Positions 33,101 through 40,720 of a DNA stretch of 64,000 nt are shown in pieces (within the stretch, counting starts at the first letter, position 1; each line of letters begins with the position of its first letter). Position numbers and translations under genes: made by a program. The DNA is from Planobispora longispora (GTDB taxonomy: Bacteria > Actinomycetota > Actinomycetes > Streptosporangiales > Streptosporangiaceae), in assembly GCF_016863135.1 (NCBI RefSeq), contig NZ_BOOH01000058.1:1-64000 (forward strand), given 5' to 3'. A model generated the notes under the pieces. That model was not told the origin of the DNA, did not search any database, and saw only the letters and a program-made list of their open reading frames with translations.

Positions 33101-33555
33101 AGCAGCGGATCGACGTCGCGGCACTGGCCCCGAAGGCGTACGAGGCCATGCTGGGCCTGGAGCGGTTCCTGCGCGCGAGCGGGTTGCCGCACAGCACCGT
33201 GGAACTGGTGAAGCTGCGCGCCAGCCAGATCAACGGCTGCGGTTACTGCGTGGACATGCACTCCCACGACCTGAAGAAGTCCGGGGAGAGCGATGAGCGG
33301 ATCTTCTCGGTCGCGGCCTGGCGGGAGGCGCCGTATTTCACCGACGCGGAGCGGGCCGCGCTCGCCCTGACCGAGGAGGCCACCCGCCTGGCCGACCGGG
33401 GCGGGGCCGTGCCCGACCCGGTGTGGGAGGAGGCGGCCCGGCACTACGACGAGGAGACGCTGGCGGCGCTGGTGGTGGCGATCGCCACGATCAACGCGTG
33501 GAACCGGATCGGCGTGACCACCCGCATGGTCGCGGGCTCGCACCGCCAGGCCTGA
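33097..33555 (+). CDS. Carboxymuconolactone decarboxylase / AhpD-like protein
   Basis: The 152-residue protein carries the active-site motif NGCGYCVDMHSHDL (Cys-x2-Cys with a His), used by AhpD-type peroxidase reductases. GTG 33097 overlaps the sigma gene stop (GTGA), and GAGGAG precedes it. Genes of this family are the usual COE partner (carboxymuconolactone decarboxylase, oxidoreductase or epimerase) of ECF41 sigma factors, and the shared operon supports that reading. It may handle reactive carbonyl or peroxide stress, which is inferred. Confidence 0.92.
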   Translation: MKQRIDVAALAPKAYEAMLGLERFLRASGLPHSTVELVKLRASQINGCGYCVDMHSHDLKKSGESDERIFSVAAWREAPYFTDAERAALALTEEATRLADRGGAVPDPVWEEAARHYDEETLAALVVAIATINAWNRIGVTTRMVAGSHRQA

Positions 33556-33570
33556 CCCTTCCCGCGAGTC

Positions 33571-33867
33571 CTACCGGGGCTCTCGCAGGTGTTCGGCGAT
33601 CCGGCCGCGGCCGCCGACGGCATCGGCCGTGACCTTCTTGTCCCGCTCCCCGACGTCGATGTCCTCACCCTCGTCGGGGTGCGGGATCGACCGCAGGATC
33701 TCGTCGAGGTTGTCGTAGGTGCCGAGCGGCAGGGCGGACAACACCCGCATGACCGCCGCCTCCGCGCCGGCGTTGGTCGCCTGCTGGATCACTTCCTGCT
33801 TGTCGGCCGGGTAGTCCAGGCTCATCAGTGCCTGCCGGACGAGACCGGGATCAGTGGCCCGCGTCAT
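33571..33867 (-). CDS. DUF2795 domain protein
   Basis: The 98-residue protein from ATG 33867 (GGAAGGAG upstream) fits DUF2795, with LDYPADKQEVIQQATNAGA and VLSALPLGTYDNLDEILRSIP. The C-terminal 30 residues are charged and probably disordered. DUF2795 proteins are small, often stress-induced, with no known activity. It lies one base after the small protein at 33869-34078, so the two form an operon, and it ends 15 bp from the convergent CMD gene. Confidence 0.82.
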   Translation of the reverse strand: MTRATDPGLVRQALMSLDYPADKQEVIQQATNAGAEAAVMRVLSALPLGTYDNLDEILRSIPHPDEGEDIDVGERDKKVTADAVGGRGRIAEHLREPR

Positions 33868-33868
33868 G

Positions 33869-34078
33869 TCACGCTCCTTCCTGTCCGCCCTGGGACGGCC
33901 GTTCGGACTTGGGGCCCTCGGCACGGGGACCGGCCTTCCTCGGGCGCTTGTCCGGATCGGACTGCATGCTCTTGTTGACGCGTTCCTTGAGCTCCTGTTC
34001 GCTCAGCCCTTGTTTCTCCAGCCGTTGGCGGAGCCTGGCGCGTTCCTTGTCATAAGAGTGACTACCGGGACGAGGCAT
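33869..34078 (-). CDS. Small charged protein, plasmid-stabilisation-like
   Basis: The 69-residue product is almost all charged helix (YDKERARLRQRLEKQGLSEQELKERVNKSMQSD) with a Pro/Arg/Gly tail. Similar small proteins in actinobacteria are annotated as plasmid-stabilisation protein, but a toxin-antitoxin role is not supported here. AAAGGAG stands nine bases before the ATG. It is the first gene of a two-gene operon with the DUF2795 protein. Confidence 0.65.
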   Translation of the reverse strand: MPRPGSHSYDKERARLRQRLEKQGLSEQELKERVNKSMQSDPDKRPRKAGPRAEGPKSERPSQGGQEGA

Positions 34079-34228
34079 GAAACCTCACTCCTTTCCCCCG
34101 TCCCTCCGTGCGCTACCCGCACCACCGGCGGCCACACCCTCACCGGGGTCAACAGAGCGCCAGCCTTACCCGGTCCGACCTGCGATCACGGCCGGGATCG
34201 CGGCGCCCGGCGCCGCCGCCGGGCGGTT

Positions 34229-34753
34229 CTAGGGGGAGATCTCCGGGCGGTGCCAGGGCAGGACGACCGGCTCGTCCGGCGGACCGGCGGCAAGCAACCG
34301 GCGGAGCAGGCCGGCGAGGCCGGGCGGGATGACGCGCTCGTCGAGGGCGTCGAGTTCGGCGGCCGTCCACCAGCGGAAGGTGTCGAGCAGGGACCGTTCG
34401 AGCGCCTCCATGCCGGAGACGTCCACGGTCAGCGCGGGCACCCGGAGCAGGAAGTAGGAGTCCTCGGCGCGGAACAGCGTGTCGTCGGCGGCGCGCCAGT
34501 AGCCGGAGCTGCGGGCCACGACGGGGCCGAAGGCGTCGGGGGAGACGTCGTGCCCGGTCTCCTCCCGCAGCTCGCGGGCGGCCGCCACGGGCAGGGACTC
34601 GCCCGGGTGGACGCCGCCGCCCGGGGTGAACCAGGCGTATTCGGGGTTCTTCGTCGGGCCCATGCCCCGGTACAGCATGACCCGTTCGGAGTCGTCGACG
34701 AGGAGGATCCTGGCGGTGGGACGGAAGATCGATTCAGGCACGACGGCGAGCAT
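34229..34753 (-). CDS. NUDIX hydrolase
   Basis: The 174-residue protein has the full NUDIX box, GGGVHPGESLPVAAARELREETGHDV, which binds the catalytic metal. The preceding strand VDDSERVMLYRGMGP and the ending WWTAAELDAL are normal for small MutT-like enzymes. The substrate cannot be told from this sequence; nucleotide-sugar, NDP or ADP-ribose-type compounds are possible. The start ATG 34753 has no clear ribosome-binding site. It is divergent from the 34861 gene. Confidence 0.88.
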   Translation of the reverse strand: MLAVVPESIFRPTARILLVDDSERVMLYRGMGPTKNPEYAWFTPGGGVHPGESLPVAAARELREETGHDVSPDAFGPVVARSSGYWRAADDTLFRAEDSYFLLRVPALTVDVSGMEALERSLLDTFRWWTAAELDALDERVIPPGLAGLLRRLLAAGPPDEPVVLPWHRPEISP

Positions 34754-34860
34754 ATGCGCGGGCGCGACGGTGCGGCGATCGCTTATCGGCGGCGGCCCGC
34801 CGCGATCGGCCGGCGCATAGGGTTCGGGCAGGAAACCCGCCTTCTGGTTTGGAGCCGCCG

Positions 34861-36030
34861 ATGAGCGAGGGCGTGCGATCGCGCCGATCCCCGCAGACCT
34901 GGCGTGAGGTGCGCCGTCACCTCAACGGTCACCGGCACGACCTCGCGCGGGCCGCCGACCGGCTCTACCCGGACCTGCCCAGGGTCGGGTCGACGCACCT
35001 GCTCACCAGACCGGACTGGACGCCGGCCGAGCCCCTCGATCTCCGCCGGATCGCCCTGCGCTGGACCGGCCGATCTCCCGCGCCGGCGGTCACCGGCCGC
35101 GAGGAGGAGGCCGCATCCGCGCTCCCGCCGGGCGCCGGGTCCTACGCCGAGGCGATGGGGGCGCTCGACCGGCCGGGGATGTTCGAGAACCGCACGTGCT
35201 ACCGGCTGCTCGACGTGGCGTGGCCGGAGCTGGGCTTCACCCGCGGTCACTACTTCGACGGGGTCGACGTCGGCGAGGCCGCCGCCCACGAGTTCGCGGC
35301 GGCCCGGCTGCTCGGTGAGGTCACCGGGGAGAGGCGGGGAGAGACCGCCGGAGAGGGCCGGGGGGCGGCGCTCGGGGAGTCTCCCGGGAAGGCGGAGCTC
35401 CCCTTCCGGAGTCTCGTCGCCGATCCCACCGACCTCCGCCTCCGTACGGTGCTCCCCGCGGTCTCCATGCTGACGCTGCGGCGCGACAGCCGTACCGGCG
35501 CGATGACCTTCGTGCTCCACTGGCGCGACCCCGCACGGGTCGCGCACGGCGGAGGGCTCTACCAGGTCATGCCGGTGGGGGTGTTCCAGCCCGCCGAGGA
35601 GACGCCCCACGCGGAGGCCGCCGACTTCGACCTGTGGAAGTGCGCGGTGCGCGAGTACGCCGAGGAGTTCCTCGGGCGGCCGGAGGCGTACGGCGACGCC
35701 TTCGACTACGAGACCTGGCCCCTCTACCGGGAGTTGACGGACGCCCGGGAGAGCGGCCGGCTGCGCTCCTTCGTCCTGGGGATGGGGGTGGACCCCCTCA
35801 CCTTCGCCACGGACATCCTCGCGGTGACCGTGATCGAGGCGGACGCCTTCGACGCGGTCTTCGGCGACATCACCGCCACGAACGAGGAGGGGCGGGTCGT
35901 CGGCGCCCGGGGCATCCCGTTCGACGACGACTCCGTGAGCCGGTACGTCCACCACGAGCCCATGCAGGCGGCCGGCGCGGCGGTCCTCGAACTGGCCTGG
36001 AAGCACCGCCACGCCCTGTCGCCGGAATGA
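34861..36030 (+). CDS. Conserved actinobacterial protein, regulator-associated C-terminal type, function unknown
   Basis: The 389-residue protein starts at ATG 34861 with GGAG six bases upstream. From about residue 100 onward it matches the C-terminal portion found in some annotated actinomycete XRE-type regulators: HYFDGVDVGEAAAHEFAAA, LTLRRDSRTGAMTFVLHWRDPARVAHGGGLYQVMPVGVFQP and CAVREYAEEFLG. The usual helix-turn-helix at the N-terminus is absent here and is replaced by a segment reading TWREVRRHLNGHRHDLARAADRLYPD. A Gly/Glu-rich insert interrupts it near residue 155. The REYAEEFLG segment suggests a degenerate NUDIX fold. It could be a ligand-binding protein. Function unknown. Confidence 0.7.
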   Translation: MSEGVRSRRSPQTWREVRRHLNGHRHDLARAADRLYPDLPRVGSTHLLTRPDWTPAEPLDLRRIALRWTGRSPAPAVTGREEEAASALPPGAGSYAEAMGALDRPGMFENRTCYRLLDVAWPELGFTRGHYFDGVDVGEAAAHEFAAARLLGEVTGERRGETAGEGRGAALGESPGKAELPFRSLVADPTDLRLRTVLPAVSMLTLRRDSRTGAMTFVLHWRDPARVAHGGGLYQVMPVGVFQPAEETPHAEAADFDLWKCAVREYAEEFLGRPEAYGDAFDYETWPLYRELTDARESGRLRSFVLGMGVDPLTFATDILAVTVIEADAFDAVFGDITATNEEGRVVGARGIPFDDDSVSRYVHHEPMQAAGAAVLELAWKHRHALSPE

Positions 36031-36167
36031 TCGCAGAAGGAGACCGGCGGCTCGGCGTTCACGCCCGGCTCGTTCTCCTCCTCCACGCTCGACCCGGCGT
36101 GCGCTTCCCGCCTGTCGGCCGTTTCGACGCCCACGCGCCGGGGCCGTCCGTCCGGCAGGATGATCGA

Positions 36168-36959
36168 ATGAATCGCAGCGAGGTGGAGACGTACTTCGAC
36201 GGGCGGGCCGCCGGGTACGCGGACCTGGACTGGCACGTCACCCACGCCGAGCGGCTGGTGGAGCTGGCCGGGCTCGCCCCGGGCGGCCGGGTGCTGGACG
36301 TGGCGACGGGCACCGGGCTGGTGGCGCTGGCCGCGGCCCGGGCGGTCGGCCCGGCGGGCCGGGTGGTCGGCGCGGACGTCTCGGCCGGGATGTTGCGGGA
36401 GGCCGAGCGGCTCCTGGGCGAGGACGGACCGGACAACGTGACCTACACCAGGGCCGACGCGACCCGGCTGGACGGCTTCGAGCCCGGGTCGTTCGACGCC
36501 GTCCTGTGCTGCGCGGGGATCTTCTACATGCGGGCGGCTCCGGCGCTGGCGGCCTGGCACCGGGTGCTGGAGCCGGGCGGCCTGCTGGGCTTCTCGGCCA
36601 TACGGGCCGGCTCTCCTCCCGCCGCCCGGCTGTTCCGCGAGTGCGCCGCGGAGTCCGGGCTGGCCCTCACCGACCCGATGGCCGAGATGGGCGGGGAGGA
36701 GCAGAGCCGCCGGGCGCTCGGGGCGGCGGGGTTCGTCCTCGACCGCGTGGTGTCCGACACGATCCGCCGTCCGGCCAAGAGCGCGGCGGAGTTCTGGCGC
36801 ATGCACGCGGCGAGCCCGCACTATCCGGAGGTCGCCTCGCTCGACGCGGACGAGCGCGCCGCGTTCGAGGCGAGGTACATCCGCCGGGCCGAGGACCGCC
36901 TCACCGGGCCGGACGCCTTCGATCTGTCGGTCATCTACGTCTTCGCCCGCAAATCCTGA
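36168..36959 (+). CDS. SAM-dependent methyltransferase (UbiE/class I)
   Basis: The 263-residue protein has the class I fold with the SAM loop VLDVATGTGLVALAAA, the acidic VVGADVSAGML and the motif FDAVLCCAGIFYM. The last third holds a substrate-binding cap (SAAEFWRMHAASPHY). Acceptors of UbiE-like enzymes vary from quinones to small metabolites. CAGGAT stands six bases before ATG 36168, and no ribosome-binding site is present, so translation may be leaderless. It follows the 34861 gene by 137 bp. Confidence 0.85.
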   Translation: MNRSEVETYFDGRAAGYADLDWHVTHAERLVELAGLAPGGRVLDVATGTGLVALAAARAVGPAGRVVGADVSAGMLREAERLLGEDGPDNVTYTRADATRLDGFEPGSFDAVLCCAGIFYMRAAPALAAWHRVLEPGGLLGFSAIRAGSPPAARLFRECAAESGLALTDPMAEMGGEEQSRRALGAAGFVLDRVVSDTIRRPAKSAAEFWRMHAASPHYPEVASLDADERAAFEARYIRRAEDRLTGPDAFDLSVIYVFARKS

Positions 36960-36981
36960 TCCGGCCGCCGACATCCCCGGG

Positions 36982-36987
36982 TACCGT
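36982..36987 (+). promoter_or_regulatory. -10 box of the leaderless Kelch-like gene
   Basis: TACCGT ends six bases before ATG 36994, and no ribosome-binding site is present. Confidence 0.5.
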
Positions 36988-36993
36988 TTCCCC

Positions 36994-38118
36994 ATGGGCC
37001 GCCGGGGCTGGTTCGTCACGCTGAGCGTCGTGCTCGCCCTGGCCGCGGGACTCCTCACGCCTCGGCTCCTCGCCGGGCCCGACAGCTTCCAGCCCCGCCG
37101 GATCGGCCCGCTCCCGGAGGCCGGGCTCGCCCCGCGCAGCCACCACTCGGCCGTCTGGACCGGGACCCAGATGATCATCTGGGGTGGCGACGACGGCCGT
37201 CGCACCTTCGGCGACGGCGCCGCCTACGACCCGGCCCGCAAAACCTGGACGCGCCTGCCCGCCGCCCCGCTTCAGCCGCGCAGCCACCACTCGGCCGTCT
37301 GGACCGGCCAGGAGATGATCATCTGGGGCGGTACGGCCACGCCTACCCGAATCCGCACCGCCCCCCGCTTCGACGGCGCCGCCTACAACCCCGCCACCGG
37401 CGTCTGGCGCGCCATCTCCCGGCCGCCGCACCGGCCCTCCTGGCTCGACGCCCGGGCGGCGGCCGTCCCCGGATATGTCGCGATCGCCTCCGGCGCCGCG
37501 GTCCTCCTCTACGACCTGGCCGCCGACCGGTGGCGCGCCGTCCCCACGAACGGGAACGTCTACGACGTGATCGCGGCGGACGAGAACATCGTCGCCACCA
37601 GTCTGGTAGGCGATCACTACGTCGAAGCCGCGATCATCTATCGCGACGAGGAGGGCGAGGTCGTCGACGGGATCCTGGACGAGGTCCGGACGCGCGGCCG
37701 GCTCGTCGGCCTGGGCGCGACCTTCGACGGCGCCGTCGTATGGACCCTGACGGAGGACCGGGACGGCAGCGCCTTCTCCAGGATCAACGTGGATTACCAC
37801 CACCATCCCCAACTGGCCGAGGAGAGTCACGTGTGGAAGACCGTCCCGCCCGTCGACGGCATGTCCGGCCCGATCCGCCCCGCTGCGCCCGGACAGAACA
37901 GTGATCACTCGCTGTTCTGGACACCCGACGGACCGCTCGCGCTGACCTCGTCCGGCATCCACCGCTACGTGCTCGCGACCGAGACGGTGGAGGTGGGCCG
38001 GAACGACGTCGACCCCCGCTGCGGTACGGCGCCCGCCGTCTGGACGGGGACGTCCCTTCTCATCTGGGGCGGCACCCCCTGCGGCGGTCCCGCCCTCGGC
38101 TGGCAGGTCACCCCCTAG
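36994..38118 (+). CDS. Kelch-like beta-propeller protein, membrane-anchored or secreted
   Basis: The 374-residue protein starts with a signal-like hydrophobic segment (VTLSVVLALAAGLLT) and then carries Kelch-type blades. Two adjacent repeats are nearly identical: RSHHSAVWTGTQMIIWGG and RSHHSAVWTGQEMIIWGG, followed by AYDPARKTWTRLP and AYNPATGVWRAIS. A third copy, VWTGTSLLIWGG, closes the ring. The nearly identical DNA of the first two blades suggests recent duplication. No enzyme residues are seen; it may be a binding protein. The start is probably leaderless. Confidence 0.8.
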   Translation: MGRRGWFVTLSVVLALAAGLLTPRLLAGPDSFQPRRIGPLPEAGLAPRSHHSAVWTGTQMIIWGGDDGRRTFGDGAAYDPARKTWTRLPAAPLQPRSHHSAVWTGQEMIIWGGTATPTRIRTAPRFDGAAYNPATGVWRAISRPPHRPSWLDARAAAVPGYVAIASGAAVLLYDLAADRWRAVPTNGNVYDVIAADENIVATSLVGDHYVEAAIIYRDEEGEVVDGILDEVRTRGRLVGLGATFDGAVVWTLTEDRDGSAFSRINVDYHHHPQLAEESHVWKTVPPVDGMSGPIRPAAPGQNSDHSLFWTPDGPLALTSSGIHRYVLATETVEVGRNDVDPRCGTAPAVWTGTSLLIWGGTPCGGPALGWQVTP

Positions 38119-38176
38119 GAATCGGCCGGCGGGTCACCGAGGTGCCGCGGGTTCCGAGTCCGGCGGAGGGCTCACC

Positions 38177-39529
38177 TCACTGCGGGGTCAGCTCGAGGCG
38201 GTCCTTGCCGGTGGGGCGACCGAGGTCGGCGGTGGGGACGCGGTGGGTCTCCCGGGCGGTGGCGACGGCGACGGCGCTGATCGCGCACAGGATGGCGGTG
38301 AAGATCGCGACGCCGACCCAGCCCTGCAGGCCCAGCCAGCCCTGCGGGGTGACGATCCCGGCGGCGGTGGCCACCGCGAAGCCGGCGATGGCGAAGCCGA
38401 TCTGGGTGCCGATCGCCATGCCGGACAGCCGGACCCGGGTGCTGAACATCTCGCCGTACAGCGACGGCCAGATGCCGTTGGAGGCGCTGTAGACGACGCC
38501 GAGGGTGAGGATCCCGACCAGGAAGATCAGGAGGTAGTTCTCGGAGTTGATGGCCGCCAGGTAGAAGAAGATCATGATCGGGCTGCCGACGGCGCCGATG
38601 AGGAAGACGGGTTTGCGGCCGATGCGGTCCGACAGGGTCGCCCAGAGCGGCAGCGCCAGGAGGGCGACGGCGTTGGCGGCGGTGCTGACCCAGAGCATGG
38701 TGGCCTTGTCCAGGCCGACGGCGTCGCCGGTGGCGTAGTTGAGCGCCCAGACGGTGAAGATGGTGCTGACCGTGGCGATCAGGGCGGCGCACACCACCCG
38801 GAGCACGCTGCGCCAGTGGTCGCGGAAGAGGTCGGCCAGCGGGAGCTTCGGTACGGTGCCCTGGGCGACCTCCTGCTCGAAGGCGGGGGTCTCGTCGAGC
38901 TTGCGCCGGATGACCCAGCCCGCCACGGCGACGGCGACGCTGAGCCAGAACGGCACCCGCCAGCCCCAGCTCAGCAGCTGCTCCTCGGGGAGGGCGGCGA
39001 CGGGGATGAAGACCAGGGTGGCCAGGATCTGGCCGAACTGCGTGCCGTTGAGGGTGAAGCTGGTGTAGTAGCCGCGGCGGTTCTCCGGGGCGTGCTCCAG
39101 GGTCATGGAGTTGGCGCTGGCCTGCTCGCCGGCGGCCGACAGGCCCTGCATGACGCGCAGGATCACCAGCAGCACCGGGGCGAGGCCGCCGACCTGCTCG
39201 CGGGTGGGCAGGCAGCCGATGAGGAAGGTGGACACTCCCATCAGGATCAACGTGAACACCATGATCTTCTTGCGGCCGAACCGGTCGCCGACGTGGCCGA
39301 GGAAGAAGGCGCCGACCGGCCGGGCCGCGTAGGCGACCCCGAAGGTGGCCAGGGACTGGAGGGTCGCGGTGGCCGGGTCGGAGGCGTCGAAGAAGACCTT
39401 GGAGAAGATCAGGGCGGCGGCGCTTCCGTAGATGAAGAAGTCGTAGTACTCCAGCGCGCTGCCGATCCAGGCGGCGACGGCCGCCTTGCGCGGTGTGCCC
39501 CGGTGGGGGGCCTGTGGAGAGTCGGACAC
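38177..39529 (-). CDS. MHS-family MFS transporter, probable shikimate/organic acid carrier
   Basis: The 450-residue protein has 12 membrane segments and metabolite:H+ symporter marks: AAWIGSALEYYDFFIYGSAAAL at the start, GHVGDRFGRKKIM in the first loop, and WATLSDRIGRKP in the seventh-loop copy. It resembles ShiA, the shikimate symporter. It stands divergent from the QsuD-like gene and shares the upstream operators, so shikimate or quinate uptake is the best reading. ATG 39529 precedes the divergent region 39530-39786. Confidence 0.9.
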   Translation of the reverse strand: MSDSPQAPHRGTPRKAAVAAWIGSALEYYDFFIYGSAAALIFSKVFFDASDPATATLQSLATFGVAYAARPVGAFFLGHVGDRFGRKKIMVFTLILMGVSTFLIGCLPTREQVGGLAPVLLVILRVMQGLSAAGEQASANSMTLEHAPENRRGYYTSFTLNGTQFGQILATLVFIPVAALPEEQLLSWGWRVPFWLSVAVAVAGWVIRRKLDETPAFEQEVAQGTVPKLPLADLFRDHWRSVLRVVCAALIATVSTIFTVWALNYATGDAVGLDKATMLWVSTAANAVALLALPLWATLSDRIGRKPVFLIGAVGSPIMIFFYLAAINSENYLLIFLVGILTLGVVYSASNGIWPSLYGEMFSTRVRLSGMAIGTQIGFAIAGFAVATAAGIVTPQGWLGLQGWVGVAIFTAILCAISAVAVATARETHRVPTADLGRPTGKDRLELTPQ

Positions 39530-39590
39530 GATCGCTCCTTAGGTCTGTGGCCGCGTCGATGACCGGCAACCCCCCGGCCGGATTCATGTT

Positions 39591-39606
39591 ACGAACTAGA
39601 TAGTTA
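39591..39606. promoter_or_regulatory. TetR operator 1 of the shikimate cluster
   Basis: ACGAACTAGATAGTTA contains the palindrome AACTA-GA-TAGTT. Read on the minus strand it matches operator 2 at 13 of 16 bases. It lies before the MHS carrier gene. The adjacent GTTAATTAAC is also a perfect palindrome. Confidence 0.6.
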
Positions 39607-39685
39607 ATTAACGTGGCTGCAATGGTGCGGTGGCCTGGGACGCCTGTCAAGAGCTCTTCACGCGCCGGACGGCATGGCCTATAAC

Positions 39686-39701
39686 TAACTCACTGGTTCG
39701 T
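39686..39701. promoter_or_regulatory. TetR operator 2 of the shikimate cluster
   Basis: TAACTCACTGGTTCGT is the partner of operator 1 in opposite orientation, about 100 bp before the QsuD-like start. The TetR gene at 42617 is the likely regulator of both. Confidence 0.6.
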
Positions 39702-39786
39702 ACATTAGGAGGGTGATGTCCCCCGCCCCGGTCCCCGACGGACCCCGTCCCGAGCCCCGTCCGGCTCACCCGCTGGAGGAGAACCG

Positions 39787-40641
39787 ATGAAACCGGCGAC
39801 GTCATACCTGATCGGGCTGATCGGTTCCGGCATAGCGACGTCACTCAGCCCGGCGCTGCACGAGAACGAGGCCGTCCACCACGGGCTGCCCTACGTGTAC
39901 CGGCTGCTCGACACCGACGTGCTGGGCGAGGACATGGGCGAACTGGTCCGTACGGCACGCCGCATGGGCTACGACGGGCTGAACGTCACCCACCCGTGCA
40001 AGCAGACCGTCATCCCCCACCTGGACGAGCTCTCGGCCGACGCGGCCACGCTCGGCGCGGTCAACACCGTGGTCTTCGACGGCGACCGGGCCGTCGGCCA
40101 CAACACCGACTGGACCGGCTTCGCGGAATCCTTCGCGCGCGGCCTGCCGGACGCGCCGACGCGCCGGGTCGTCCAGCTCGGCGCGGGAGGCGCGGGCGCG
40201 GCCGTGGCCCACGCGCTCCTCACCCTGGGGGCCGACCGGCTCACCGTGGTCGACGCCGACCCGGAGCGCGCGGCCCGGCTCGCGACCGGGCTGGGAGACC
40301 GGTTCGGGACCGGACGGGCCCGCCGCGCGGCCCGGGACGATCTGCCCCGGTTGCTCGCGGACGCCGACGGCCTGGTCCACGCCACACCCGTCGGGATGGA
40401 GCACCACCCGGGCCTGCCGTTCCCGGCCGGGCTGCTCCACCACCGCCTCTGGGTGGCCGACATCGTCTACCGGCCGCTGGAGACCGAGCTGCTCAGGCAG
40501 GCCCGCGCGCTCGGCTGCCGGACGCTGGACGGCGGCGGCATGGCCGTCTTCCAGGCCGCGCACGCCTTCCGCCTGTTCACCGGCCGCACGCCGGACGCGG
40601 AGCGGATGCTCGATCACCTGGTCGACCTGGTCGCCGCCTGA
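39787..40641 (+). CDS. Shikimate/quinate dehydrogenase (QsuD-like)
   Basis: The 284-residue protein starts at ATG 39787 after GGAGGAG. It has the shikimate dehydrogenase plan: substrate domain with SGIATSLSPALHENE (the Ser/Thr that hold the substrate) and the key NVTHPCKQ with its Lys, followed by an NAD(P) fold opening GAGGAGAAVAHA. The catabolic hallmarks NVTHPCKQ and GLIGSG match Corynebacterium QsuD, not biosynthetic AroE. It would oxidise shikimate to 3-dehydroshikimate, and possibly quinate to 3-dehydroquinate. The next gene makes protocatechuate, so this is a catabolic route. No dehydroquinate dehydratase is in the window. Confidence 0.9.
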   Translation: MKPATSYLIGLIGSGIATSLSPALHENEAVHHGLPYVYRLLDTDVLGEDMGELVRTARRMGYDGLNVTHPCKQTVIPHLDELSADAATLGAVNTVVFDGDRAVGHNTDWTGFAESFARGLPDAPTRRVVQLGAGGAGAAVAHALLTLGADRLTVVDADPERAARLATGLGDRFGTGRARRAARDDLPRLLADADGLVHATPVGMEHHPGLPFPAGLLHHRLWVADIVYRPLETELLRQARALGCRTLDGGGMAVFQAAHAFRLFTGRTPDAERMLDHLVDLVAA

Positions 40642-40655
40642 GCCGCTTGAGCTGC

Positions 40656-40689
40656 TTGAGCCCGTGAGCCGCTTGAGCCCGTGAGCCGC
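40656..40689. repeat. 17-bp tandem repeat between qsuD-like and qsuB-like genes
   Basis: TTGAGCCCGTGAGCCGC occurs twice in succession (40656-40672, 40673-40689), just after the QsuD-like stop. It contains several TGA codons. Confidence 0.7.
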
Positions 40690-40720
40690 CCGGATTCCCA
40701 GCTCCCCAGAAGGAGGGTCC

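Noticed and set aside
34141-34228. Possible small gene between the small charged-protein operon and the NUDIX gene
   Set aside because: No frame with a start signal or coding bias is present.
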